Shown here one piece after another: positions 1 to 12,190 of a stretch of 64,000 nucleotides of DNA. The notes under the pieces were generated by a model, which saw nothing but the letters and a program-made list of their open reading frames with translations, made no database searches and was not told the origin of the DNA. Position numbers and translations under genes: made by a program. The stretch covers positions 81,957,347-82,021,346 of the forward strand of contig CM045770.1 of assembly GCA_025200525.1 (NCBI GenBank), given 5' to 3'. The stretch comes from Camellia lanceoleosa. Taxonomy: Eukaryota; Streptophyta; Magnoliopsida; Ericales; Theaceae. The stretch's first letter is position 1. Every line of letters begins with the position of its first letter.

Positions 1-870
1 AAAAAAAATTATTTTAAGATTTAATATATGATATTCTTATTAATAAATTCATGTTAGAATGTAATAGGAATTAAAATTTATGAATTTAAATTAGATGTAC
101 TGAGACATATTTTAGATTCAAATAGAATCCCCCATATATTTTTGCTTAATTTTGTTGAATCTAGATATGATAATTTGCTACAATAGTTATATTTTGTATT
201 TTATTAAACATTTTAAAAATAATTAGTTGATTTTTATTACATGATGTCAGGACATTTGTCTCTTACATTTCTCCCTATTATGGGACCATGAATAAATATC
301 CTCAATAAATCACATGTACTGTTATATTTTATCAAAAATATTAATCTCATGAACAGATTGGAGTAAAGTGAAAGAGGTTATTATTCAAATTAATAGTTCA
401 GCAGGACATGAGGTGACACGAAATATGACTTTGAGGACACAAAGTGAATATTTTTGTAATTTTCTTTTATATTTATAAAAATTTTCTTGTACCATAACAA
501 AAAAAACTCACAATTTGAGTCTTGTAACAAAATAAATCATAATTTTTAATTTCATTAATTTAAATCCTAATATTTTGATTTATTTTTTATTTAAACCATT
601 TATCTATTTTTGTTAAGTTAAATTGATCGAAAAAATATATTTTTAGTCATTAAAATCAATATAGATATACATAAAATGTTTATAATTTTTTTTATTGATT
701 TTAATGACTAAAATATCTATTTTTTTATTGATTTACTTAACAAAAATCGACAAATGGTTTGTATTGAAAACAAACCAAATGTTTAATAATAAAATTAAAA
801 TTTTATTTTGTTACAAAATTCAATCCCTCAAAAAAAAAATTTATTTATAATTTTTCCTTTTTTTATTCAG

Positions 871-873
871 TTA
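871..873. other. Empty site for the PIF/Harbinger insertion
   Basis: In unit 1 the sequence ...ttattcagTTAagtggactt is uninterrupted. In unit 2 the same place reads TTA, then a 4670 bp element, then TTA. A single TTA here is the expected pre-insertion state for a PIF/Harbinger element with a 3 bp TTA target-site duplication. Confidence 0.9.
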
Positions 874-879
874 AGTGGA

Positions 880-3010
880 CTTAAATACTAACAAGTCCTT
901 TGACTTTTCAATGCACTAATAAATCCTATATTACCTATGTTGTCCTCATTAAAATATTATCCAGCAAATTCTTTTACTATTCACCATTACCGCCACCGCA
1001 TTGCTGCCATTGTCGTTATCGCCACCATCTAGCCACCACAACCACTGCCACTGTTGTTGTCCAACCATCACCACTACCGTCACCATCATATTCCACTCGC
1101 TACAATCATTGTCCATTTGCTACCGTCATTGATCTACACTCTATCGTCATGAATCCACCCATTTTGGCACCAAAAAAAAAAAGAAGTCATATATTTTTCT
1201 GGATTTTTTTGTCTTTAGTGATTGTTTTTCAAAATTATGTCAAAATTTTTTACTTTTTCAGTTTGTTCTGTCAAGACAAATCTAAAAAATATATTTTTTT
1301 GAAAAATCTCCCCCCCTCCCAAAAAAAAAAAAAAAACAAAAATGACGAAAATAAACAAAAAAAGATTGCTTATTCTGATTTATTTTTATATTTTTTGAAT
1401 TTCTTGGATTTTTTTTTAAAAAAATTATAATTTTCTGATTTATTTTGTTGAGCTGAATTTAGAAACCTAAAGCTTTTTTAAAAAATTAAAAAAAAAATCA
1501 CTACAATAAAAAATAAGCCAAAAAAGAGTAAAAAAAATGCACTTCCCAAAACATCTAGTTTGCTTTGTGAAGAGATGCATAAAATAAAATTTATTTATGT
1601 ATATATCACTGACTTAAATAATCAGTGTTATCAGACAATAAAAAAATATTAAGTGTTTTTAAAATATAATTATTAGTTGTTTTTTTGGAAATGATGAGAG
1701 ACCGCAAAATATATTAAATATAAATAAATCATGTTATTTGATAATCTTGTTAGTAAAATTTTTGTTAACCTAATATTTTGTTATTTTTTATTTTATATTA
1801 GCCTAATCTAAGCGATCATTAAAAAATTGAACAATTCTAAAAAAATTCAGATGAAAAATAAAATTGATTTCAATTGTTTTATTCAACAAAAGTTTGCTTA
1901 TTTTCATCTTTAGTGATTTTTTTTTTTAAATTGTTCAACTTAAAAATATATATATATTACGATCGTCTATTCTAAACCAACCTAAAAAGTTTTTAAAAGA
2001 TTTTTTTTTTGAGTCAAAATTGAAAAATATTCGCTGAAACAAATTCACTAAAAGTCGGTTTATAAGCTAGGAGCAGAAGAAACTAATTGAAAAAAAAATG
2101 GCCAAAATATTATTTTGATATTTCTAATTTGAATAATAATCTTTTTCACTTGACATTTTGATTTCTTTGGAAGAAAAAAAAATTATTTATTTGTTGATAT
2201 CTGAATAATTTTTTGATTTATTAGATTATAAAAAATGAATAAATTGACTTATAACTAGTTCATTTTGAAACAAAAATAGATCTTGATAGATTTTGTTTAG
2301 CAAAGTCATATATTTTGTACTGAAAAATCTCCCCTTTGTTTAGGAAGTTAGAGTTGGGATTGGAATTAAGATGAAGGTGAAACTTATTATATGTTATGTT
2401 TGTTTTAAGAGATGGAGAGGGGCCTCTTAATCCCTTGGTATTAGGATGGGTCTAGAAAGGGAGATTGAGATGGAGGAGGTGGAGGTGGAGGTGGTATTAG
2501 AAAAATAGTCCGCCGGATTTTTTTATTATTATTTATTTATTTATATTTTTTACATGTTGGGAATTTTTTTTTTAATCATTAATGTTTAATTTTTTTTGTA
2601 TTTTTTGTTAAGTAAAAATCATTATTTTATTTTTTCTATTTTTTACATGTTGGGCATTTTTTTTTTAATACATTAATGTTTAATGTTTTTGTATTTTTTT
2701 ATTTGTTTTATTATTTTATATTTATTTTATATAAAAATAATTTAACAATCCCTATACTAATAATTATCATTAAAATAAATACAATTTTATTTAATTCCCT
2801 CACTATAAATTCTTTTACATCTAAAAATAAAGGGAGCCTCATAGTTAACCAATATTATTACCTCAAATGGACTTTTTTAAGGATTCCATTTTTAAGTTTG
2901 ATTACGCTAAAATAAGCCCAAATATATTGCACTGGGCTAAGGCCCAAATTGTCTTCTAAAGATAGTTTGCAGCCCAAACATGTATGAAGTCCCTTCTGTT
3001 GTAATTATAT
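880..3010. other. AT-rich stretch without a supported gene
   Basis: Positions 900-1430 contain an open frame, but it is composed of imperfect CCA/CAC trinucleotide runs and poly-A tracts, and the duplicate copy at 10371-10665 does not preserve it. From 1430 to 2380 only AT-rich, homopolymer-rich sequence is seen. An (AT)n run lies near 3008-3024. Confidence 0.6.
2385..2880. repeat. AT-rich MITE-like block
   Basis: The block at about 2697-2850 resembles 34990-35180 and a shorter stretch at 49790-49850, sharing a core of the type ttttatataaaaataattta followed by a CA-rich tail. It begins with a G-rich segment like the other large copy. The ends and target duplication could not be fixed, so this is called a dispersed repeat, probably a MITE remnant. 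Confidence 0.4.
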
Positions 3011-3740
3011 ATATATATATATATTGGGAGATTCTATTAACACTTAAAAAATTATTAAGTACTCTCAATTTTTAAGTACATCTTATTTAATTATTTAAAA
3101 TTTTATTTTACTCTTATTATGCCTTATTATTTTTTCCAAATTACCCTCAAGATAAACCCAAATAATAAATAATAACAAACTAAAAAAAACTAAATTATTT
3201 CAAATCTTTTCAATACAGAAAATAATTCTCAAATATATATATATATATAAAAAACCAAACTTATAAGCACATAAACATTATAAATATAGGGGGAAAAAAA
3301 AAAACAAAGCAAACTTTTACATAAACATTATAAGACTTTTCAGTACAGGAAAAAAAAAATTACATTATAAATTATCCACAAGAATATTCGTGAAAAAGTA
3401 AAAACCAAACTTATAGGCACATAAGCATCAGGCACTAACAAAAAAGAGTAGTTTTCAAATAATGTACTATTTAAATGACAAAATAAGAATAACTCCAATA
3501 ATATGTTATTGTTAATTTAATTATTTTCCCTTTAATTTTGGTCAAAAAATTGTATAAAAAATAATTAATGGTACTCTACAAAAATTGTAAAACCCCTTTA
3601 TATGAATACTTACTTCCTTTTTGATGGGTTGCTTCAAAAAACTATTTTGATTATTACTCTCATCTATTATTTGATTTTGTTCAAACTTTTTTCTAGAGTT
3701 TGGGATTTCAAAATAATAAAAAACAATGATATTAATGATA

Positions 3741-4391
3741 CAACTCCGGTGGTAGCTCGAAAAAGGGGTGGCTCGAATGGCCCGACCCAAAAACGTCGTG
3801 GTTTTTTTTTTTTTTTTTGGCTTTTGTTTCTCGTTTTACTGAAGATGAGAAGATGAAGGTGAATGAAGAAGAAGAAGAAGAAGAAAGAAGAGAGAGACAG
3901 ACAGAATCAACACATCATCATCTTCAACAAACATCAACACAGAGAGAGAGAGACATTAACAGAAAGAGAGAGAGAGAGAGAGAATCAACAACATCTTCAT
4001 CAACACATCTTTATCATCAACAACATCTTCATCAACATCATCATTATCATCAACAACAACATCCAGATCCAGATCCAGATCCAGATCTAGATTTAGATCC
4101 AGATCCAGATCTACTAGAAAAGGGGGAGGGGAAAAAAAAAAGAGCAGAGAAAACAGGTATACCCACCGGCATCACCGATCTTCCTTCTCTTCCTCCTCCG
4201 CCATCACCGCCATCGCCTCTTCTCTCTTCTCTCTTTCTCTCTCTTTCGCATCTTCTCTTCTCTTCCCTCTATCTGTCTGTATTCATTTGAAAGCAAGAAA
4301 AAGAAAAGGGAAAAAAAAAATACAAAACGACGTCGTTTTGTATATTTGAGCCAAATTCGAGCCACCATTTTCGAGCAACGGATCATTTTTG
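3741..4391. mobile_element. Mutator-like non-autonomous element (MULE-type)
   Basis: A 651 bp insertion is flanked by a perfect 9 bp duplication TTAATGATA (3732-3740 and 4392-4400), the size expected for Mutator-like elements. The ends are imperfect inverted repeats of about 35 bp sharing GCTCGAAAA and GGTGGCTCGAA. The interior has no transposase. It holds GAA, GAGA, CATCAT and CAGATC microsatellite tracts, then a C/T-rich stretch of Pro/Ser/Leu codons. The homologous site in unit 2 is uninterrupted. The open frame at 3817-4290 follows the microsatellites and is not a credible gene, although capture of a UTR-like host segment cannot be excluded. Confidence 0.8.
4321..4342. repeat. 22 bp perfect palindrome with ACGT core
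   Basis: The half-site TACAAAACGAC is followed directly by its exact reverse complement, centred on GACGTC. It lies just inside the right terminal inverted repeat of the MULE-type element, and a related AACGTCG lies at the left end. It may be part of the terminal repeat or a bZIP-type binding site; function is inferred only. Confidence 0.8.
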
Positions 4392-5209
4392 TTAATGATA
4401 ATGGTGAGTTTTGGTAGGGTGGATTGGACTTTTGGAGGGAGAAAGAAGAAGAAGAAAAAAAACTTACTTTAATCTATTCGGGAAGAAGATACAAAGATTT
4501 AAATATGAATAACTGATTAGGGTATAGCATAAGAAAAAAATATATATATTTTAGGGTTTAATATATGTTATCCTTATTAGTAAATTCATATTAGAATATA
4601 ATAGGAATTAAAATTTATGAATTTAAATTAGATGTATTGAGACATATTTTGGATTCAAATAGAATCCCCATATATTTTTGCTTAATTTTGTTGAATCTAG
4701 ACATGATAATTTGTTACAATAGTTATATTTTGTATTTTATTAAACATTTTAAAAATAATTAGTTGATTTTTATTACATGATGTCAGGATATTTGTCTCTT
4801 ACATTTCTCCCTATTATGGGACCATGAATAAATATCCTCAATAAATCACATGTACTGTTATATTTTATATAAAAAAAAAAAAAACTCATGAACAGATTGG
4901 AGTAAAGTGAAAGAGGTTATTATTCAAATGGTTCAGCAGGACATGAGGTGACACGAAATATGACTTTGAGGACACAAAGTGAATATTTTTGTAATTTTCT
5001 TTTATATTTATAAAAATTTTCTTGCACCATTACAAAAAAACCTCACAGTTTGAGTCTTGTAACAAACTAAATCATAATTTTTAATTTCATTAATTTAAAT
5101 CCTAGCATTTTGATTTATTTTTTATTTAAATCATTTATCTATTTTTGTTAGTTTAAACTGATCAAAAATATATATTTTTAGTCATTAAAATCAATATAGG
5201 TATACATAA

Positions 5210-5483
5210 GGCATGTTTGATTGGATGGATTAGAGTATGGGATTGAGATTATTAATACATGGGCCCAATTATCCTATATTTGTTTTAATATTTTGGTTTG
5301 GGATTATTAATCCAATGGATAATTAATCCAACAAATTTATAGGATTATTAGTAATGGGATAAGGGTGGGATTATTAATCCAATGGATAATTTATCCTATT
5401 AATCCAATTGGATAGTGAATACCACACTAATTTTGATAGGATTATTAATACCTCACTATTAGTCTTGTGAATCAAACATGGCC
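5210..5483. mobile_element. 274 bp MITE
   Basis: The element is present in unit 2 and absent from unit 1, where the site reads through near 670-680. Its ends are inverted: GGCATGTTTGATTgg at the left and aatCAAACATGGCC at the right. The interior has repeated attattaatccaatgg-type motifs. The target duplication appears to be only 2-3 A/T bases, so the superfamily (PIF-like or hAT-like) is uncertain. Confidence 0.8.
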
Positions 5484-6184
5484 AAAATGTTTATAATACT
5501 TTTTTTTTATTGATTTTAATGACTAAAATATCTATTTTTTTTATTGATTTACATAACAAAAATTGACAAATGGTTTATATTGAAAACAAACCAAATGTTT
5601 AATGTTTAAACTAATAAAAGTAAAAATTTATTTTGTTACAAAATTCAATCCCTCAAAAAAAAATTTATTTATAATTTTTCCTTCTTTTTATTTAGTTAGA
5701 GCATCTCCAATGGTTTGTCATTGGAGCTGCTATTGCTATAATATAGCAGCTGTGTTGAATTTTGATGCTCCAATGCAAAACATAGCAGTTGCCAAATTTG
5801 AGAAATGCCAAAGCTTGTGTCAAATTTATGCCAACTTAGCCAAAACCAACTGTTTCCCTCCCCCCTTCCTTCTCTCCTTTCCTCCCCCAACAACTGTTTC
5901 ACCATTTTTATGTTTCAGAATTCACCAAAAACTTTCATGAATAATGCAACATTTTACCATTTTACTCGAAATCAAATGGTAAAAAAACAGATTCACAGAA
6001 AAATTATAGATTCAAAAATTACAGATTCATCAAATGATTCATCAAATTCAAACAGATTCACAGGAAAAAAAAAACAGATTCAGAATTTAGATTCAAACAG
6101 ATTCACAAGAAAAAAAAATTCAAACAGATTCAGAATTCATCATTTTACCCGAAAATCAACACATTCAGATTCACAGAAAAAATT

Positions 6185-6600
6185 TAAGCAGATTCACTGA
6201 AAAGAAGAAATACCTGATTTTTGAGCATCTTTTTGAGCATATACTGTCGTCGGTGGCCGATCGTCTTTTTGAGCATATACAGTCGCCGATCGAAGACAGA
6301 GAGATGAAAGATAGAGTAAGACAGTGAGAGAGAGGTACATCTGGATAGCCGATCGAAGAGAGAGAAGACATATGGAGACAATGAGAATGTGAGGGAAAGG
6401 GAGACAGAGTGAGAGAGAAGAGAGTGAGAGTGAGAGTGAGAAAGGAATTTGGGAGTAAGAGACAGAGTGAGAGAAAAGAGTGAGAAGATTCAATGTTCTT
6501 CATCACCGATCGGAGAGAGTGAGAATGAGAGACGAATCTAAGAGTGAGAAGGACATGGAGGAGGAATGAGAGAGACAGTGAGAGGGAAAGGAAGAAAATG
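6185..6600. other. GA-rich leader region inside the PIF element
   Basis: Purine-rich (GAGA) sequence with repeated GCCGATCG-type motifs follows repeats of the type cagattca/attcaaacag at 5985-6190. Opposite-strand open frames here are Ser/Leu-rich artefacts of the GA tract. No coding function is supported. Confidence 0.6.
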
Positions 6601-6654
6601 TTGATGATGCTACACAAATCATCTCAACCATTCAAGATCAACACATGGATGATG

Positions 6655-6840
6655 GGGATGGCATTTGATAGAGCCGTTGGGCTCTGTTTGGCTTTAAAAA
6701 AAAATTAACTCAATTTGCTGTGTGGGTGGGTGACTTAAAAAAATAAACTTAATTTTTTTATAAATAGAGCCGTTGGGCTCTGTTTGGGCATTTGATAGAG
6801 CCGTTGGGTCTGTTTGAATTTTTATAAATAGAAACTCTTT
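6655..6840 (+). promoter_or_regulatory. Probable ORF1 promoter with short repeats
   Basis: The motif gatagagccgttgg followed by ctctgtttg occurs three times between 6665 and 6815. It is followed by a TATA-like TATAAATA near 6823-6830, about 145 bp upstream of the ORF1 start codon. Placement suggests a promoter; this is inference. Confidence 0.5.
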
Positions 6841-6970
6841 ATTTGAATTTTTTTTCACAACAACCATTGCACATTTCATTTTCTTTTTTTCTCTCTTCAT
6901 CTCAATTTGATTTCATACTAAATTTCCGAAATTATATTATTTTTAGTTTTTTCACACAATCACTGTGATT

Positions 6971-7972
6971 ATGAAAGGTTCATCAAAAACAAAGAGAGGA
7001 AAATTATTTATTACTGAAGAAGATGTGACAATTTGTAGAGCTTGGTGTCACATTACTGAAGACCCAATTGTTGGAAATTCGCAATCGCATACTCATTTTT
7101 GGGGAAGAATTTTTGAAAATTATTGCTCGCTGTAGAATGATCACTCAAGAACACAAGTGTCTATCTCATCTCGATGGGGTGTAATAATGAAATGTTGTAA
7201 CAAATTTCGTGGGTGTCTAGCATAAGTCGAAAATCTACATCCAAGTGGGGCGTCACTAGTTGATATAGTAAGATTTCATTTTTATTTATTATGTTAGTTT
7301 TTTTATTTTGTCTTACATAAAAATTAACTAATTAATTAATTTAATCTTTTTTTGATATAGATGCTTCAAGCAAAATTGTTATACCATCAAGATGAAAACA
7401 AACATTTTATTTTTGAACATTGCTGGCCAATGTTGCAAAACAATATTAGGTGGCAAGATGTAACTCCTACGAATACGGTGAAGTCAAGGATACATACACC
7501 ATTTTCCCCTGATTTTGCCCTCGATTCCCCTATGGATAACTGCATTTCTCTTGAATATGACACCAGTCCAAGTGTTGGTAACAATCCAACTGTTGGTGAG
7601 GGCAGTGTCTCTGCAAGGGGTAAAAGGCCGATGGGTAGGAAATCTGCAAAAGAATTATTTAGGAGAAATCAAGTCATTAAAATTGAAGTCCAAAAAATGA
7701 GTACACAAATAGACACATTTAACCAACACCTTACTGAGAAACAAAAGAAAAAAGAGGAAAGAGAAGAAAAAAGGATTCAAGCACTACATGAGATAAAAAA
7801 ACATGAGTTTGAGATGAGAAAGGAAGAACACCAAATAATTACTACGAACATTTCTCATTTGGACTCTCAGATGAAAGCGTATTACACAATGCGAAAAAAT
7901 GAAATTTTCGTCAAGTGGTCCTCACATGTTAGCTGCCCAAATTACTATTTCCCCCTGCCTCCTAATGAATAA
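6971..7972 (+). pseudogene. PIF/Harbinger ORF1 (Myb/SANT-like accessory protein), nonsense-mutated
   Basis: ORF1 proteins of this superfamily bind DNA and assist the transposase. Exon 1 (6971-7267) encodes an N-terminus with FITEEDVTICRAWCHITEDP and SSRWGVIMKCCNKFRGC, matching the Myb/trihelix-like region of plant ORF1. An intron (7268-7360, GT...AG) joins in frame to exon 2 (7361-7972), which holds KLLYHQDENKHFIFEHCWP, GKRPMGRKSAKELFR and a charged Lys/Glu coiled-coil tail, the NAM-associated C-terminal type. Exon 1 has two in-frame stops, TAG at 7133-7135 (codon 55) and TAA at 7223-7225 (codon 85). Both fit Gln codons changed by C to T. Length and intron position otherwise look complete. 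Confidence 0.85.
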
Positions 7973-8342
7973 TTACAAGATAATGTATTTTTAAATTTAG
8001 CAATGTTATTTAATTTTTGATGTAATTGTTAGTCTTTATTTGCAATGTAATTTTTAATTTGTAATGAAATTTCATTTTTTTATTTTTTATTTTTTAGTAT
8101 TTTCTACAAAACAATGTAATATTATTTTTTCAATGTATAATGTTCACTAATTCGTGTTATAATTTAATATTTTCAATAAAGTATAATGCAAAAAAATAAA
8201 TATATTTTTTCAAATGAAGGTAATAAAAAGATAAAATACATTAGCTGACATTAAATGAAGATAATTTTATTATAATAAAAAAACATTAACTGACATTAAA
8301 TGACATTAATTGTCATTAAAAAGATAGAATACAAACTTAATC

Positions 8343-9650
8343 CTACTCTCCAGCTCGGGACCACAAGTGTTCAATTAGATCATTACGAATTATATTATGG
8401 CCTTCAATAGATCTAATCCTCTGCCTATTTAACATAAATTGAGCATACTCCTCATTCGGATCACGTGACACTTGACAACGGGTATTACTGGTATCAGTCT
8501 GAAGTTGTGCTACACTACGTTCATTTTTTGGAATATCACGCTTGTCTTCAATGATCATATTGTGCAAAATAATGCACGTCTTCATGATGTAGTATAGATT
8601 TTCATCACTCCAACCTCTAGCTGGAACTCTGACAATATTAAATCATGCTTGGAGCACTCCAAATGCCCTTTCGACATCTTTCTGACATGCCTCCTGCATC
8701 CTCGCAAATAGTTGTCTCTTTGCGCCTTGAGGTTGAGATATTGTTTTCACAGTCGTTGCCCAACGAGGATAGATATCATCTGCAAGATAATACCCAATGG
8801 TGTACACATGATTATTAATGGTGTAGTTGGTACTAGGGGCACGTCCTCTAGTTAATTCAGCAAATAAAGGCGACATGTCAAGAGCAGTAATATCATTTAG
8901 AGAGCCAGGCATGCCAAAGAAAGCATGCCAAATCCACAAGTCATAGGAGGCAACTGCCTCGAGTATAACTGTTGGTTTGTGGTAGTGTCCAGTGTAAGCA
9001 CCGGCTTGGGCAGTTGGACATTTATCCCAACGCTAGTGCATACAATCCAAACTTCCTAACATTTTAGGAAACCCGCGTTGCTCTCCCTCTTGCAATAATC
9101 TGGCAACATCTGCTTCATTTGGAGATCTGAAGTAAACGGCTTCATACGTAGCAACAATTGATCTGGTAAAAAAATTCAAGGCGGCAATTGCAGTACTTTC
9201 GCCGATTCTAATGTACTCGTCTACAGCATCAGCGGGCACGCCATACTGCAGGATCCAAAGTGCTGCAACCATCTTCTGTATACCGGATAATCCAAGAGCA
9301 CCAGTGACATCACAAGTTTGAATGAAGTACTCATTCACTTGTTGAATATCATGTAAGATACTAACAAACAATGACCGCCTCATTCGAAAATGTCTTCGGA
9401 AGTATTCTTCTGAATAGTCAGGATTATCTACAAAATAATCTTTACAAATTTTCCGGTCGCCTTTGACCCTCTCACGATTAATGTATCGACGACCACTTGT
9501 GGAACCAACATGTATGGTTGGTTGGTTTAGGCTTAACGTCTGTATTCTTTGTTATTGTGCTGCGAATAGTTGCATCATGGTGATATCATCATCAGATGAT
9601 GAAGATTCATCAAAATCTCCATTGAATATGGTTTTAGTCAAATTGTTCAT
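8343..9650 (-). pseudogene. PIF/Harbinger DDE transposase, nonsense-mutated
   Basis: This 435-codon frame runs without a shift from ATG (9648-9650) to a stop at 8343-8345. Only three internal stops interrupt it: codon 33 (9552-9554), codon 206 (9033-9035) and codon 336 (8643-8645). These fit CAA to TAA, TGG to TAG and CGA to TGA. The product resembles HARBI1/ALP1-type proteins (DDE_Tnp_4). The catalytic triad is visible as D202 (LGSLDCMH), D291 (YYLADDIYP) and E327 (VERAFG), with 35 residues between the last two. The N-terminus carries an acidic serine run (DESSSSDDDI). It is convergent to ORF1 with about 370 bp between the 3' ends. Confidence 0.92.
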
Positions 9651-9779
9651 TGTAGGTGGATGGGTGAGTGGGTGAATATGAAAATTGTAAAAAATCTGCT
9701 GGGTGGGTATAGAGAGTTTAGAAGATATGAAAATGATGGATAGGTGAATATGAAACTTGTAGAAAACCTTGTGTTATGT

Positions 9780-9965
9780 TTATAGAGAAAATGTGGATGG
9801 GTGAATGATGGGTGATTGTTGGGTGGGTGGATGAATAATGGATGGTTGTTGGGTGGGTGGATGAATAATGAGTGGTTGTTAGGTGGGTGGATGAATAATG
9901 GATGGTTGTTGGGTGAATAATTGTTAGTGAATGAATGCTGGGTTAATAATGGATGGTTGTTGGTG
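9780..9965. repeat. Minisatellite of about 36 bp unit
   Basis: The pattern gggtgggtggatgaataatg followed by a gatggttgtt-type segment repeats about four times with small changes, and degenerate copies continue to about 9965. It lies upstream of the transposase start, between the gene and the right end of the PIF element. Confidence 0.8.
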
Positions 9966-10664
9966 GGTAATTAGTGATTATTTATTTTTTATGTGTAGTT
10001 AAAAAAATTTATTAAATATGAGGTGATATGTTTTTTTGTGGGGTGAATTAATCGAACAAATTTTTTTTTCCAATTTTTCATTTTTTTTTTATTTTTTATA
10101 TTTGTCTAGTTGGGAATAATATAAATATATAATTTTTTTAACAAACAAGTAAAAAAAGTCACAAAAGACAAAATAAACAAAAAAAAAAATCACAAAAAAT
10201 CTATATCCAAACAACACCTACAAACTTGGAGGGAAAGTTGGTTGAGATTTGCCAAAAATAGCAAATGACCATTGGAGCACCATTACTATAATTTGGCAAA
10301 ATAACACTATTAATTACCAAATTATAATAATAGTAATAGCAATATAGCAACCACCATTAGAGATGCTCTTAAGTGGACTTAAATGCTAACAAGTCCTTTT
10401 GACTTTTCAATGCACTAATAAATCCTATATTACCTATGTTGTTCTCATTAAAATATTATCCAGCAAATTCTTTTACTATTAACCACTATCGCTACCGCAT
10501 TGCTACCATTGTCGTCGTCGCCACCATCTAGCCACCACAACCACTGCCACCATCGTCGTCCAACCATCACCATTACCGTTAGCATCATATTCCACTCACT
10601 ACGATCATTGTCCATTTGCTATTGTCGTTGATCTACACTCTATCGTCATAAATCCACCACCGTT

Positions 10665-12190
10665 GTTCACTAACCACATCAACCATCTCCGATCTACACT
10701 CTACATCTTTGATCTCCACTCTATTGTGGCCGATCCATTGATCTAGTTATTTCAATGGTAGAATCGACTTCAAATTGTTTTTAGATCTTTCCCCTCCCCC
10801 CCTCTTTCTCTCTTCCTCTCTCCCTCTCTCTTCCTCTTTTTATTTTTACAAACATATATGTTGTAAATTTATATTTGAGTGATAAATTTATCAGTTGATG
10901 GTTGTGTATATACATGTAGGATGAGAGTGTCTTATGAATAAGTGAGTAGAAGTGTGAATATGAATGAGTGAATGACATCTATTTTTTTTTTACCAATTAA
11001 TCAGTGATAAATTTATCAGTGAATGTATCTTTAATTATCACTATTGTTGTGCTGAAATTTTAATATTAATGCAATGATAAATTTATCATTGATTTTGTTC
11101 AATATGCTGTGAACTATTGTTATGCTAAAAATTTAAGTGATAAATTTATTACTGATGTTGTTCAATATCCTATTGCTGTTGTTGATAAATGTTATTTTTG
11201 TTGAAATAATTCAAAAAAAATATTGCTAGAAACTATCGCCAAAGGTGGTTGCCGGCATCGAAAGTTGTTGCTACCGGAAGAGGAGAGACTTATAATAGTC
11301 TTGATAATAGGAATAAAAAATGTGAAAGAAGGATATTTTAAGGATATTGATAGGTGAAAAAAGAAATAATACTTATAAGTAAATAAGTTTGCTTAATAAG
11401 ACCGGCCCGTAAGTAGCGCAGTACGTTTTTAAGCATTTCCAACCAGACCAATTATAACCAACCCGATAAGATCCAATTATAACCAACAGGCCCAAATATA
11501 TGTCCAAACCCACGATACAATGGACGAATAAAATAGCATACATGAGGTATTGAATTCCTATATATAAAAATATAGGAAAAATAAAACTAAATAAAATATT
11601 TAAATATGAAAAAAATATATACGAGATAGTGAATGATATATACATAAATAACAAAAAATATAGGATAAGTATAATATTTATATAACAGACATATAATTTT
11701 GCTAATAGATCAATTTTTTTTAGCAGGGTTTGAAATTTTCAAAAATTTGTTACTTAAAACCATGCTGAAAGTCACCGTGCGATTTGTGAGAGAGGTCATC
11801 GAATCAAGAAATTGTTCATCTCAAAAATAATTCAACAGTATATCACTAATAGTGTGACATCTAATTACAATATTTTATGACAGCAATTTATATATATTAG
11901 ATATGAGCCTATTTCACAACGTGATACCCGTGGTTTAAAGGCGTCTTTTTAATTTAAATAAAAGATTACAAATAAACCCAACTAAAAGTAATTTTTTTAA
12001 ATGAAAAAAGAAAGGAAAAAAAAAAAAAAAAACTACTAACATTTTGTTGGAAGTGCTTCAAAATTTTCTTCTTGTTCCTTGTCCCGCATTAATTTTTTAT
12101 AAGTTTTCTTACACCTTTAATACATAGACCTTTGTTATTAGGTAAGGGCCAAGGGCCAAAGATGTGAGGGGAGACTATATGAGCTTTGGG
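10665..12190. other. Unassigned AT-rich sequence within unit 2
   Basis: No gene is recognised. It holds a CT-rich tract at 10790-10845 whose opposite-strand frame is low complexity, short repeats of gataaatttat near 10880-11150, and poly-A at 12018-12033. The corresponding part of unit 1 could not be aligned. Confidence 0.5.

Larger units (their letters stand above)
1..4430. repeat. Tandem segmental duplication, unit 1
   Basis: This is the first of two tandem copies of a block about 4.4 kb long before insertions. Positions 1-880 match about 4540-5698, 871-1160 match 10369-10665, and 3010-3740 plus 4392-4430 match about 12190-12926, in the same order and orientation. The middle (about 1160-3010) could not be aligned by eye to the other copy. 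Unit 1 may start before the window. It is AT-rich with no gene recognised. It contains a Mutator-like element (3741-4391) absent from unit 2 and lacks two insertions that unit 2 carries. Confidence 0.85.
5699..10368. mobile_element. PIF/Harbinger DNA transposon, two-gene, degenerate
   Basis: This 4670 bp element is bounded by TTA target duplications (5696-5698 and 10369-10371). Terminal inverted repeats begin GAGCATCTCCAATGG at the left; the right end reads CCATTAGAGATGCTC. Subterminal regions on both sides are rich in TATTGCTATA-type motifs. It encodes the two proteins usual for the superfamily, in convergent orientation: a Myb-like ORF1 on plus and a DDE transposase on minus. Both are interrupted by stops but otherwise colinear, so the copy is probably immobile on its own. 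The empty site is preserved in the neighbouring tandem copy. Confidence 0.95.

Noticed and set aside
900..1430. Plus-strand frame of 176 codons
   Set aside because: It is built from CCA/CAC repeats and poly-A and is not maintained in the duplicate copy at 10371-10665.
3817..4290. Plus-strand frame with Glu-, His- and Asp-Pro-rich repeats
   Set aside because: It follows GAA, CATCAA and CAGATC microsatellites inside a 651 bp transposon; no credible start or domain.
6171..6617. Minus-strand Ser/Leu-rich frames in the PIF element
   Set aside because: They are artefacts of the GA-rich leader region.
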